From Sorghum bicolor (taxonomy: Eukaryota > Streptophyta > Magnoliopsida > Poales > Poaceae): DNA of 64,000 nucleotides. A program made the translations under genes and the position numbers. Of the stretch, positions 1 through 10,996 are shown one piece after another; position 1 is the stretch's first letter, and each line of letters opens with the position of its first letter. Below the pieces are notes generated by a model. It saw only the letters and a program-made list of their open reading frames with translations, made no database searches and had not been told where the DNA came from. The DNA lies in the NCBI RefSeq assembly GCF_000003195.3, contig NC_012872.2, positions 51,565,695-51,629,694 of the forward strand, in the 5' to 3' direction.

Positions 1-425
1 GAGATCTGGTGATAACCAGAGTAGCAATCTAGAAAGGAGAGGAGTTCGCATCCGGCCGTTGAGTCGACCACCTCGTCGATGCGAGGAAGACCAAAAGGAT
101 CTTTAGGACAGTGTTTGTTGAGATCGGTGTAATCAACGCACATTCTCCATTCATCATTCTTTTTGCGTACAAGAACCGGATTGGCGAGCCAATCGGGGTG
201 ATACACTTCTTTTATGAATCCGGCTGCTAGAAGCCGTGTTATTTCTGTCCTAATAGCCTCCTTTTTGTCACGAGCGAACCGTCGCAGTTTTTGCTTGATT
301 GGTCTTGCGGTCTTCGAGACATTTAAGGAGTGCTCGATCAGGTTTCGTGGGACACCGGGCATGTCTGCGGGTTTCCATGCGAAAACGCTCACGTTGTCCC
401 TTAGAAACCTGACGAGCGCGTCTTC
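1..425 (-). pseudogene. Reverse transcriptase N-terminal part of the gypsy element (partial)
   Basis: The minus strand of 1-425 continues the gag-protease frame after the TAG at 426-428. It shows the gypsy RT entry region: a segment ending FAWKPADMPG, then FIKEVYHPDWLANPVLVRKK, then WRMCVDYTDLN and a segment ending FLDCYSGYHQI at the window edge. These are the conserved blocks before the catalytic YxDD motif, which lies outside the window. The enzyme copies the element RNA into DNA in the virus-like particle. There is no stop between 425 and the edge. One TAG separates it from protease, so the polyprotein would need readthrough, or this copy is dead. Confidence 0.85.
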
Positions 426-3021
426 CTATTTTGGATCCAGGTTAGCCCCGATGAGGGCTGTCTTCTCGGGGTTGCCTTCGACCAGCTGCACTTCTTTGTA
501 CTCCTTGGATTTCGAGTTCTTTCTGGCTGTCTCCTGCTCAGGTAATCGGAGCTGGTCGGGAGGCAGCTGTGCGGCTTGGTTTGCTGTTTCCGCCATGCGG
601 ATTGAGAGGTCGATTGCCTCGGTGATCTTGAAGCTTTCTTCTTCGCAGGTGTACGCGGTGTAGACGTTGCCTCTGATGGTGAGGACACCTTTCTCCGTGG
701 GCATCTTAAGGACTAGGTATGAGTAGTGCGGGACTGCCATGAACTTTGTCAGCGATGGGCGGCCCAGTATGGCGTGATAGGTCCCGTCGAAATCCGCGAC
801 TACGAAGTTGATGAACTCCGTCCGGAAGTGATCGGGTGTGCCGAATTGGACAGGCAATGTTATCTGTCCGAGGGGCACCGAACTTTGACCTGGCAAAACC
901 CCCCAGAATTGGGCGTCGTAAGGTTTTAGTTGTGCCGGTGATATCTTGAGGGCGGGCAGGCTGTTGCGGAAAAGGATGTCGATGGAGCTTCCCCCGTCCA
1001 CGAGCACGCGCTCGAATCTGATGCTATTGATGCAGGGATCAAGAATCAGTGGGAAACGACCCGGCTCTAGGATAGCGGCCCACTGGTCCTTCCTGCTGAA
1101 CGAGATCTCCCTGTGGGACCACGCGGGAAATTTCGGATCTGCAATCAGCCCGTCCGTGCTGTCTATGTTGAGGCAGGCTCTCTTTAACAGCTTTCTTTCT
1201 CGCTTGGACTCAGTGGAGACCTTGCCCCCGAAAATGGAGTGGACCACGTCGGTGGGGCTGACGTATTGGTGTCGGGGGTCCCTGTCTTGGTCCTCATCCT
1301 CATCTTCGTGGTCGTGCCCGTCGCGCTTGTTATTTTTCTTGGCGGAGTCCTCTTGGGCGGCCCGCCGTGTATAGATACTTTTGAGGACGCGACACTCTTC
1401 CATGGTATGGTTAGACTTTGGGTGTAGCTGGCACGGTCCCTTCAACGTTTTGTTGTAGTCGTCTTGGTAGTCCCGTCGTCCATTGGGACGTTTGACCGTA
1501 TTTACTTCGTGGTCGTAGTCGCGGGGGCGTTTTCCTCTGAAGTCGTCGCGCCGCCGATCCCAACCCTCACGGTGATCGCGGTTGTCGGAGCGGCGGTGAT
1601 TTCTGCCGTCGTAGCGACCACGACCGTCATCTCGCCGGGGAGGCTGGTCGGGACCTCTCGCATCGTCTCGGATTAGTTTTTCTGCGTCGTCGGCATCGGC
1701 GTAATTTTTAGCCGTGGCGAGGAGCTCTGCTACCGTTGTTGGACGTTTACGCAACAGCTTGTTCCTCAGCGCTTCGTGGAATCGCAGGCCCTTGATGAAG
1801 GCTGAGATGGCCTCGTCGTGAGAGATCTTCGGGATTTTGAGGCGCATATCCGAGAATCGTCGGATGTAATCGCGCAGAGGTTCGTTCCTCCTGTCCCTTA
1901 TCCTTTCAAGGTCATACTTGTTTCCAGGCTGCTCGCATGTGGCGATGAAGTTGTCGATGAAAGCCTGGCGCAGCTCTTCCCAAGAGTCGAAGGAGTCCTC
2001 GGGCAAGCCGAGAAGCCACTGATGACCAGCCTGGTCGAGAACTACGGGGAAGTAGTTGGCCATGACGTGCTCATCCCCTGCCGCTGATCGGACGGCGATT
2101 TCATAGAGGGTGATCCAGTTCTCTGGATTTTCCTTGCCGTCGTATTTTTTAAGTTTTTCGAGCTTGAAATTGCGGGGCCACACGACCTGGCGGAGGTGTG
2201 AGGAGAACTGTCTTAGGCCCGGAGGACCGTGCGTTGCATCGTACTCGATGCGGCGCAGGTTTTCGTGGACTGCCCTCTCTGCGGCGCGCCTGTTGATGCG
2301 GTCCCGGGCATCTTTGTGAGGGATGTTGTGGCGGAGATCCCTGAGTTGATTTTCTTCTTGGCCGCGTGCGCGGTTCTGCTGGCGGTGGCCATCGGCGTCT
2401 CGACCACCATCATCGCGCCGTGAGTCCCCTCGACGGTTGTCGGGGGAGCGGCTGCGGTGACGCCTGCTGGGTGAGGCCCGGCTACGATGAGTCTGGTCGG
2501 AGGCGGCTTCCGTATAAGAGACGTCCTGGACTCTCTTGAGCAGAGTGGCTGTCTGTCCCATCGCGGCGATCAGGTGTGCTCGGATACTGGTCCGGACTCC
2601 CTGGCATTCGGGGGTGTCAGGAAGCCGATCCAGGTTGGCCATGGCGACAGCCACGTTGGCGCTTGGCGTTTTGTAGACCGGCTGGTCCCCGACCATGTCA
2701 AAGGCATCGTTGAGGTTACCTGGTGGCGTCTGTTGTTGCTCGTCCGCACGCCGTCGGGCGCGATCGGCGTTACGCTGTTCGCGGAGTTGCCTCTGGTCGT
2801 CTGTTTCTCCGTCAACAGCCGGTTCGTCGGCGCTGACATTGAATACAATATCCCCTCGCCCGGGGGGGGAATATCGGGAATCGGTCGAAACCCGGAGGGT
2901 GTGAGGGAAAATCCAGGTCGTAGTCCTCGTCTTCGGTGTTCACAACCTCGGTGGGGACGGAGCCGGTGCTTGAGTTGGTGCTGGAAACCTGGCCGTCCCG
3001 TAGCTCTCGGATGGTCACCAT
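426..3021 (-). pseudogene. Gag-protease polyprotein of the gypsy element (one frameshift, one stop)
   Basis: The main open frame runs 2696-426 (756 aa). Order: Arg/Asp-rich N-terminal linker; capsid-type Retrotrans_gag region (about residues 165-340, with WLLGLPEDSFDSWEEL and YIRRFSDMR); a second Arg/Asp-rich stretch; a Cys/His knuckle-like segment (CQLHPKSNHTMEEC); an acidic run; then an aspartic protease with VDGGSSIDILF and ILGRPSL. The frame stays open upstream of the Met at 2696 until a run of eight G (2862-2869). Across that run the reading continues in another frame to an ATG at 3021 (MVTIREL). I therefore infer that the original gag began at 3021 and lost its frame by a 1-nt change in the homopolymer. 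The frame ends at TAG 428-426, beyond which RT continues in the same frame. Confidence 0.85.
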
Positions 3022-3499
3022 GTTGACATGGTGACGATTGTTCCTTGTCGGCGACCAGCCCGCTTTGCTGAAAACGGATTGGACATGCTGTGAGTAAACA
3101 GAGGCCGAGTTGTTCAGGCCGCAAGGATAGTCTTCCTTTTTGAGCTCGACGGATCGTCCTGAGGGGGTTGAGGTTATCGTCAGGGACGTTCCCAGCCGTT
3201 CGTGTGTAGCGACACGAGTTGGCAGGCGGAATTTCGAAAAATCCGCTCGAGCAGCTTGGTCGGGCCGGCGCAGAACTCCATCTATTAGTTGGGAGACTTC
3301 GAGTAGCTTGCCGTCATGCGTGTGGTCGGAGACGGCGTGATCTCAGATTGGATCTGGATCTCTTTCGGAACCGTGGTCGCGAAACCGCCACTGCACGTCG
3401 TCCACGTGATCTGGCCGACGGTGAACGTGAGGCCTTCGGGCACGGTCGCGGAAGCTGGGATCGTGACCATCTTGTTCGCCGGAAAAGTTGCACGCACAC

Positions 3500-3518
3500 C
3501 CCCTACCTGGCGCGCCAC
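3500..3518 (-). other. Primer-binding site of the gypsy element
   Basis: Immediately internal to the LTR, the minus strand reads GTGGCGCGCCAGGTAGGGG. It starts one base after the LTR's terminal ACA, as a tRNA-primed PBS should. The exact tRNA cannot be assigned by eye. Confidence 0.65.
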
Positions 3519-3978
3519 TGTCGACGAAAGCTAGTCGGCAGTCTACCTTGGGGTATACCCACGGTAGTAGTTTATCGGTAGACGGTGCGCAAACTACGAA
3601 CTCGATGGTGACGCAAGACACGGACAAGCTTTTTATCCAGGTTCGGCCGCCGAGTTGGCGTAATACCTACGTCCTGCGTCTGGTTGTATTGATTTGTGCT
3701 GAGAGAATATGATGTCCTAGGGGGGTCCCTTGCCCCTCCTTATATAGTCTGGAGGGTAGGGTTACAGATCTGGAAACTAATCCTAGTCGGTTACAATTGC
3801 CATGGATAATTCGATATCAATTCCTATTCTAACCGACTGGAATCCTGCTTGATCTCCACATCTTGTTTCCTTGCGCGAAACTTCAGGTTGTCAGATCAAG
3901 CCTTGAACTCGTCTCGTAATGGGCCAAGCCTCCTGGCCGAAGTCTAGCCGTAAGGGTATAGGGGTTTATACCCCCACA
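3519..3978 (-). repeat. 5' LTR of the gypsy element (460 bp)
   Basis: On the minus strand it begins TGTGGGGGTATAAACCCC and ends GCTTTCGTCGACA, giving the canonical TGT...ACA ends. The PBS follows at once. Its outer end abuts Athila-type gag sequence at 3979. The flanking 5 bp (CTAAA) would be one copy of the target duplication; the other copy is outside the window. Confidence 0.82.
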
Positions 3979-4444
3979 CTAAAAGATCAGAAAAACGTTT
4001 CCAGGATTTTCCCAAAGTTTCATTATCTTTTTGTTTAAAAGATAGGACTTCGAGTCTAAGGTCGGCTATACGGTCAAGGGAATAGAAATCTAGACAAAAG
4101 TTGGCTCGTAAAACTCCCCATTCACCTTGTTGTTGACTTACCTTCTGACTGTACCATTGTCTAGCTTCTCCCCTTAAAGAAAAAGGAAAAAGCTTTCAAC
4201 GTAAAGTCTTATCAGAAATGCCTTCAATGCGAAGACAATCACATGTTTGCTCAAAATCTCTAATATGAAGGTAAGGGTTTTCGTCTTCCTTTCCCGAAAA
4301 AGATAGGTTCTGAATCATGGCAATCAACCTAGAACTTAACTTATACTGGGATGTTTGGATAGGCTGTGATGATTCCCATGGTAAAAGGTCAGTTGCTAAA
4401 GGGATTGCAGACTCATGGATCGATTTAGAATTTTGGTTTTCCAT
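3979..4444 (-). pseudogene. Athila-type gag N-terminal fragment, broken by insertion and a stop
   Basis: Translation from the ATG at 4444 (MENQNSKSIHES) leads into a Retrotrans_gag domain with FSGKEDENPYLHIRDFEQTC. An in-frame TGA at 4198-4196 stands where the family normally has Trp, so a G-to-A change is likely. Past the stop the same frame continues with typical gag blocks (KLFPFSLRGEARQWYSQKV, then DFYSLDRIADLRLEVL) until the foreign LTR at 3978. The protein would have formed the capsid shell. A Met further upstream (4510) exists but adds only a hydrophobic run that looks like leader sequence. Confidence 0.8.
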
Positions 4445-4550
4445 AAGGTAAGAATAAAGAAAATAAATAAAGGATATAAAAGATAAGAAAAGATAAAAGT
4501 ATAGATACAAGCTAATAGTAAGACACAGGTTATCTCAGCAACCGTCTTTC

Positions 4551-4568
4551 TCCCCGGCAACGGCGCCA
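4551..4568 (-). other. tRNA-Asp-type primer-binding site
   Basis: The minus strand reads TGGCGCCGTTGCCGGGGA, the well-known tRNA-Asp-complementary PBS used by Athila-type gypsy elements. It sits 8 bp internal to the LTR end at 4577. Confidence 0.85.
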
Positions 4569-4576
4569 GAAATGCT

Positions 4577-5811
4577 TGTTGATATTTGGGAACGCAATAA
4601 GGAATTGATCCGCAAGCGCACGGATATCGATGAGCACTTCACCCGGGAAATTATCCAGAGTATCGTATTTATTTTTTTACCACTAGGAGAAAGAGTGCAT
4701 CTGACTAACCGGTCTATTACTACTAACCTTTAGGCACAAAGAATGTCTTTCGATGTGAGTGATAAATAGAGAAGACTGCAACCGTAGTCTCCTTCTAACC
4801 TTGGTAAGGATGATCTACTGTTCTAATGGGGAGGCTAACGGAATCTAGACACCACAAAGGATGTTCAACCCGCACCTATAAACCCTATCCTTCCTGCTAA
4901 CGAGATGTGATCTACAAAGCTAGCTCGGAATTGTCACGTTCCTCACTACTACCACGGTCCAGCTAGTCAGGGAATATCTATGAGTACCCCAGCCTAAACA
5001 CCACGTTTACGCCAGCAATGATTACTCTAAACTCTACGCGAAGAGATTAAAGTAAACTCATAAACCATAAGAACAATAAAATAAGAACTTACTAGAATTT
5101 AGAAGTCGAATTACTGAACAATCCTAGGAGCAAGCTTCGGGTTAGGAGAACTTGATCCCGCAGGTACAAGCTTGGAGTAGACACCGACAGGCCGGGCTTC
5201 CTCCACTCTTCACCTCCACTCTATCTCTCTCAATCTAATAGAAACTAGAAGATCTATTTCTACCTTACATTGGTTGCTAAGCCTAAAAAGAAATATTAAT
5301 TAGAGAAGAGGTTTTCCTTCGAGGGCACCCCTCAGTCTCTATGATAATTTCTTCATGTCTTCTCCAGGGGCCAGGGGGGCCTTGCTTATATAGTCCTCCC
5401 CTTCTATGCGTTTTTGGGTCGATAGGCGAGGTGGTACTATGTTTTTCTTGATCCAATAGGTCAGTGGAATATCCCGAGCGAAGAGAGTCCTGATCTGGCT
5501 CCAGAGGGGGGCGGGCGCCCAGGCTACCAGGGCGGGCGCCCTGGGCCTGGCCCCGTTTCGCCTCCGCTTCGGTCTCGTGGCTTCTGGAGTCTTCTAGATG
5601 ATGTAAAATCGTGCGGTGCGTTGATATCTCTATGTAATCCCGACATGTGGGCCTTTCTTCCTTATTTCCTGATAACCCCCTGCAGAAACAGATAAACAAC
5701 AAAACTCGTGGAATTCTGTCAGATCAAACCCTAATTCTAGGTGTTGGTTGCATATTGGTCCTTTCTCTTGTTTATTTGATAATTAAAATTGATACTTAAG
5801 AACCGTCAACA
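4577..5811 (-). repeat. LTR of the Athila-like element (1235 bp)
   Basis: On the minus strand it starts TGTTGACGGTTCTTAAG at 5811 and ends CCCAAATATCAACA at 4577. Exactly the same length (1235 bp) and near-identical sequence recur as a solo LTR at 37094-38328 on the plus strand. Inside are GC-rich GGGCGCCCGCCC-like words and a TATATAAG promoter-type motif. Confidence 0.9.
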
Positions 5812-6141
5812 AGATTCACCGTGATAGGCTACAGGAAGTGGGCGGGCGCCCAGGGGGTAGGGCAGGCGCCCTGCTCCCGGGCCCGATCGCCTTCCCGTTC
5901 GTTCCCGTGGCTTCTGGAGTCTTCTAGATGATAGAAAATTACGCGGTACGTTAATATCTCTATGTAATCCTGACATGTGGGCCTTTCTTCCTTATTTCCT
6001 GATAACCCCCTGCAGAAACAGATAAACAACAAAACTCGTGGAATTCTGTTAGATCAAACCCTAATTCTAGGTATTGTTTGTATATTAGTCCTTTCTCTTA
6101 TGTATTTGACAATTAAAATTGATACTTAAGAACCGTCAGCA
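5812..6141 (-). repeat. Truncated second LTR of the same Athila-like family
   Basis: Read on the minus strand from 6141, it begins TGCTGACGGTTCTTAAG (one change from the family TGTTGACGG) and follows the family 5' half through the GGGCGCCC-rich block until 5812, where the younger copy begins. The missing remainder should lie beyond the left end of the inserted element. Its outer side (6142) is LINE coding sequence, so this LTR inserted into the LINE. Confidence 0.8.
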
Positions 6142-6731
6142 TCTACGGACCGGTGGACTTTGGGGTGGACTTCGCGTCCGCGCGCTCTGCCCCAGGCTCA
6201 CCCCCTCCTGTCCTTGCGACAGAGGTCGACCCAATGGTGGACGAGGCCTCTCTGCACACGCCTCTGCTCGGTCGAAAAGTCTACAGGGATGCTCCCCACT
6301 CCTTCGACAGAGTCCCTTGGCGCCCATCCTCGCCGCGTCGCTGCTCCCACGGGATGGTGGGCTCCGCAATTGTTGTCGGGATCGATCTGTTTGGTGCTCG
6401 CGCCCTAGTTGGGCCTTGCGCCTGGCAAGGCGACTGGGCCGTCTTCAACAACAAAAGTTTCGTCGCTGACCAAGACAGTAAGGCCCAGTCCTACGATGTC
6501 ATGGACTTCAAGGCCGACTTGGGTATCCCGCGGCCGCTAAACTCGGCTTTGGACGGTGCATGCGTTGGCATGCGGGATGCGGCTCCGATCCATAGTGCCC
6601 CTAGCTTGGCTATTGACGTCGGGAATGAGCAGTGGGTCATGAGGGCCATGGTGTCCTCTGATGAGTTCATCGCCGCGTTCAAGAAGCCCTTGCAGCCACC
6701 GCTAATCAACTCTTCGCTGATTCGCCGGTAG
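6142..6731 (+). pseudogene. LINE ORF1 C-terminal part
   Basis: An open frame (Met at 6153, stop at 6729-6731, 192 aa) enters from the LTR edge and ends 9 bp before the next ATG. The tail contains SDEFIAAFKKPLQPPLI, reminiscent of the acidic/linker ends of plant LINE ORF1 proteins. No zinc knuckle is left, because the N-terminal part lies on the far side of the inserted LTR. ORF1 proteins of this group bind the element RNA. The assignment rests mainly on position before ORF2. Confidence 0.6.
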
Positions 6732-6740
6732 ATTTGTGCC

Positions 6741-9700
6741 ATGCTGGTGGCAGCAAATGAATTGACAGATGATGAACTCATCCCGAAGCGCAGTGCAAGG
6801 CTGGCGGCGAAGAGCAGGCATAGGGAACCAAGACCGGAGGTACAAGCACGCAAGGTCATGATGAAGAAGCTCGGTGTAGAGGTCCCCACTGAACATCTAG
6901 ATGAGGCCTCCTTCAATGAGTTCCAGACGGCGTTCACTACTCCTCTCCCTGACGCAACCAGGGAGGCAATGCAGGTCCTTGTGCCGTGTAGGAAGTTGCG
7001 GACCTTCGGGTCTGCCTCCGCGGCTTTGGTGGTCTGTCGCGTGTCGTTAACCTGTTTTCTAATGTTAGGACAAAACATCTTTACCTGGAACGTGCGTGGC
7101 CTGAACTCCCGCGCCCGCCGTGATGTCGTGCGCTCGTTCTTGCTACAAGAACGTGTTTTTGTCGCTTGTCTTGTGGAGACAAAGGTTGATGTAATGGACC
7201 GTGTCATGCTGCTCGACTTGATGGGAGCGGGCTTTGATTATTTTGTCTTGCCAGCCGTGGGAGCTTCTGGGGGTATCATTGTTGCGTGGTTGTGTGGGGA
7301 CTGGTCAGTTGCCCGACACTCTATCAGGAACTTCACGCTGACGATTAATATCCATGCGGTTGATGGTTCCTCTCAACCTTGGTCGTTGTGTGCTGTGTAT
7401 GGCCCTGTTGATGATAACTTGAAACCTGATTTTCTTGCTGAGATCCGGGAAGTGGGGGCTGATTTCCCGAGCCCGCTGCTCTTCTCTGGGGACTTTAACA
7501 TGATTTATCGGGCCCAGGACAAGAACAACAACAGGCTCAATTTGGCGGCTATGCGCAGGTTCAGAAGGGCTCTTGATGCAATGGCTCTGGATGAACTGTA
7601 TCTTCATGGCAGGCTCTATACTTGGAGCAATGAGCGTGTTAGGCTGACTCTGGAGCGACTCGATCGGGCATTCGCCACCCTGCCGTGGCTTGAGCTGTTC
7701 CCGGATCATAGGCTGCGTGCTCTGTCATCTGAGTGCTCGGATCACTCACCTCTTCTCCTACAGCTCCACTCGGAAGCACGAGCCACACCCAGTTCCGGTT
7801 TGAATCCTTCTGGGTGCGCTTTGATGGATTCCTGGAAACTGTTCAGGAGGCCTGGGAATCAGTAACGGTGGATGTAGATTCTTGCAGACGGCTTGATATT
7901 AAGCTAAGAACCACTGCGAAGGCGCTTAAACGTTGGAGTTCGTGTACTATCGGGAGTGTCCGTCTTCAACTGTTTATGTCTAGGGAGCTCATCGCACAGT
8001 TCGACAAAGCACAGGAATCTAGGCAACTCACTGCCGAGGAGCGCTCGCTGCGGGCTGAGCTAAAAGGCCGGAGCCTAGGTCTTGCATCGCTGAATAGGTC
8101 AATCGCCAGACAACGCTCCAGAATCAGATAGCTTAGTGAAGGAGACGCCAACACAAGATTCTTTCACCTTCAGGCATGTCACCGAAGCCGCAACAATTTC
8201 ATCCCAGCACTACAACAAGAGGGGACCTATTTCTCGGCTGAAGAAGCTAAGCAAGACACAGTTTACAATCATTATAATAACTTGCTGGGTACCCCCTTCC
8301 AGCGCCAACACACGATACATCTACAGGACCTACTACCACAGATCAACCTGACTGGTATTGATGCTTGCTTCTCGGAACAAGAAATCTGGAACACTATGAA
8401 GGACATGCCGTCCGATCGAGCCTCGGGGCCAGATGGGTTCTCTGGGCTATTCTACAAGATATCCTGGCCAGTCATTAAGCAAGACATCCTCGGCGCCTTC
8501 AATGCTCTCTGGTCGCTCGATGCAAGGAGTTTCTACCTCCTAAATGATGCTCTCATGGTGCTGCTTCGAAAACACAGTGCACCCACACAGCTCAAGGACT
8601 ACCGACCGATCAGCCTAATGCATAGTTTCAGCAAGCTTTTCTCCAAATGTTTGGCAAAGCGTTTAGCTTCAAAACTGAAGGACATTGTCGCGCCCAATCA
8701 AAGTGCTTTCATCCAAGGTAGATGCATACACGACAACTTCAGAGCTGTGCAATTGGCCTGTCGATGGTTGCATTCCAAAAAATTTCCAGCAGTCCTCTTG
8801 AAGATCGACATAGCGAAGGCCTTCGATTCGGTGGCTTTGCCTTTCTTGCTGGAGGTTCTTCAGCATATTGGGTTCCCAAGTCGCTGGACTAACTGGATCT
8901 CCATTCTGCTGTCCAGTGCAAGCACCAAAGTGCTAGTTAACAGAAGGGCAGGCAAGAGGATTGCTCATGCAAGAGGTTTGAGACAAGGGGACCCCCTGTC
9001 CCCCATGCTTTTTGTAATTGTTATGGAAGCCCTGAACTCTTTAATCTGGGAGGCTGATCGGCAAAGGGTTCTTTCCCCGCTGCCTGGGAACGCGGTTGCC
9101 CACCGCGCGTCGTTATACGCCGATGACTTGGTACTCTTCGTATCTCCTCAGACGCAGGATCTGCTATCTATCTTGGGGGTTCTACAGCTGTTTGCTGGTG
9201 CTTCGGGCCCTGCCACCAACGTTGAGAAATGTGTCGCCTCCCCAATTCAGTGCACTGAAGAAATGCTGCTCACTGTACAACAGACTTTTCCATGCGTGGT
9301 TGCCCAGTTCCCATGTAGGTACCTTGGGGTTCCTCTGTCGCTGCGACGGCTCTGGCACGCTGAAGAGCAGCCGCTCGTTGATGCGGTCGCTGCCAGGATT
9401 CCAGGGTGGAAGGCGGGCCTCCTCAATCTTGTTGGGCGGGTGGTGCTTACTAAGGCAACCCTGTCCTCAATCCCAGTACACATGAGTATCTCATGCTGTT
9501 TGTCTGCATGGGCGTTGAAACAGATCGACAAGTACCGACGAGCATTTTTGTGGTTAGGTTCTCTCTCAACCGCAGCTAGCAAGTGCAAGGTCGCATGGCC
9601 GCTGGTCTGTAGGCCATCCAATTTGGGTGGCTTGGGGGTTCTTGATCTGAAAATCTTTGGCTTCGCTCTGAGGCTGCACTGGGAGTGGCTCGCTAGAACT

Positions 9701-10623
9701 GACGTAAATGCACCATGGTCCAGGTTACCGTCTAAGAGTGAAAAGTCTGTGAAAGCCATGGCCACAGCAAGCATCAACATCACCGTCTAGGACGGAAGCT
9801 CCACATTGCTTTGGACCGACAACTGGTCTCATGTTGGCCCGCTATGCCACTTTGCGCCCAACCTTTTCGATGCGGTGTCAAAAGCGGGCAGGAAGCGCAT
9901 CCTGAAGGACGCTGTCCACCAGAATAGGTGGGCACGGGACATCATTGGGGCTCTAACTACACAAGTTATCTGTCAGTTTCTGCAGGTCTGGGACATCATC
10001 CGCGAGGTTAACCTCGACCCGTTGCTTCATGACCGGTTTGTGTGGAAATGGACAGCTGATGGGAGTTTCTCGACTTCATCGGCCTACAGAGCTTTCTTCG
10101 CTACCTCCTCCTCCTTACTGGGTGCCAAGGAGCTATGGCAAATGAGGGCGCCACAGAAGACCAAGTTCTTCTTTTGGCTCGCCCTTCATCAACGTCTTTG
10201 GACGGCGGACAGGCGCTGGAGGCATGGTTTGCAGGAGGTTGTTCTCTTTGCGGACAGGAGCCTGAGACTGCAGATCACCTCTTTTATGGTTGTGTGTTTG
10301 CTCGCCAACTATGGTACTTGCTGCTTCATCCCCTCGGCTTGTCTGGTTGCTTACCGGGACAAGCGGACTCGCTGGTGAACTGGTGGCTTCGACAGCGGAC
10401 CTGCCTGATGCCAGAGGTGCACCCAAGCTTCGACACCATTGTGCTGCTAGCCGCCTGGAAGCTTTGGAAGGAACAAAACAATCAAACTTTCCGGCGACAA
10501 GCTGCCAGCGCCCCCGAAGTGTTTCTCAGGTTGAAGCAGGAGGCGGGCGAGTGGCTGCTTGCCGGCTACAATTCGTTAGCGTCAACGCTCCAATTCTATT
10601 CGCTTCCTGGTGTATTCCTGTAA
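6741..10623 (+). pseudogene. LINE ORF2: endonuclease, reverse transcriptase, zf-RVT (two frameshifts, two stops)
   Basis: Frame 6741-7865 holds an APE-type endonuclease with FTWNVRGLN, VETKVD, LLFSGDFNMI, LDRAFAT and a final SDHSPLLLQL. A frameshift near 7740-7790 moves the reading to 7733-8131, ending at TAG (8129-8131). After it the sequence LSEGDANTRFFHLQ continues in frame. Frame 8282-9790 is RT with KDYRPISLMHSFSKLFSK, QSAFIQGRCIHDNFRAV, LKIDIAKAFDSV, GLRQGDPLSPMLF and the catalytic YADD at about 9117. A TAG at 9788-9790 precedes the DGSSTLLWTDNW block. A frameshift near 10210-10230 precedes the C-terminal zf-RVT (CSLCGQEPETADHLFYGC). The intact enzyme would nick target DNA and prime cDNA from it; this copy cannot. 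Confidence 0.88.
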
Positions 10624-10996
10624 TTAGCTTTTGGCTGTGCTGTTTGTAACCCCTCCCCGGTCACTCTGGCTCCTCGCCGTAGTGTGCTGGGAACTCTTGT
10701 ATGTTCGCTGTTTGCTTCCCTCTTAATGAAAAACGGGTGAATGACCCGATCGCGAAAAAAAACTTGTTCATCTGAACTCTGAAGAGGATTCATGTCTATT
10801 TTGATGGTGTCAACGAGGGCTACTTTATACATACTGAACTCAAATATGCAATTTGTATTACTTTTGACGCTGTTCCAAAGATTTCCTTATGCTTTTGGTG
10901 CAAATTAGCCAAAATGCAAAAGAACAATGAATATAACCTGCAAAATATGTCCACATACCAAACTTAATTATGTATATAAAACAAATTTTATAGTTT

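Larger units (their letters stand above)
1..3978 (-). mobile_element. Ty3/gypsy (Tat-like) retrotransposon, 5' portion cut by window edge
   Basis: Read on the minus strand from 3978 leftwards, this is an LTR, a primer-binding site, a leader, gag-protease and the beginning of reverse transcriptase. The 3' half lies outside the window. The LTR starts TGTGGGGG at 3978, and the next plus-strand bases (3979 on) belong to the gag of a different gypsy element, so this copy is a nested insertion. The Tat-like placement rests on a long gag with Arg/Asp-rich linkers and a DGGSS-type protease motif. It is an inference from family resemblance. Confidence 0.88.
3979..5811 (-). mobile_element. Athila-like Ty3/gypsy retrotransposon, 5' end (LTR, PBS, start of gag)
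   Basis: The minus strand shows an LTR (5811-4577), a PBS matching the tRNA-Asp type typical of Athila elements, a short leader and the first part of gag. Gag stops at 3979 because the Tat-like element inserted there. The rest of the element is off the left end of the window. The right end abuts an older LTR of the same family (5812-6141), so this copy inserted into a relative. Confidence 0.85.
6142..10762 (+). mobile_element. L1-type LINE (non-LTR retrotransposon), 5' end displaced by LTR insertion
   Basis: The plus strand carries the C-terminal part of ORF1, then ORF2 with AP endonuclease, reverse transcriptase and zf-RVT regions, a short 3' UTR and a short A-run (about 10755-10762). The left boundary at 6142 is the edge of an inserted LTR and not the true 5' end. 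The coding region is degraded by two frameshifts and two stops, so this copy is inactive. Confidence 0.88.

Noticed and set aside
726..3581. Several plus-strand frames opposite gag
   Set aside because: They are composition shadows of the minus-strand gag-protease frame, with no motifs.
9247..9783. 178-codon minus-strand frame opposite LINE RT
   Set aside because: It is a shadow of the RT frame; the RT motifs are on the plus strand.
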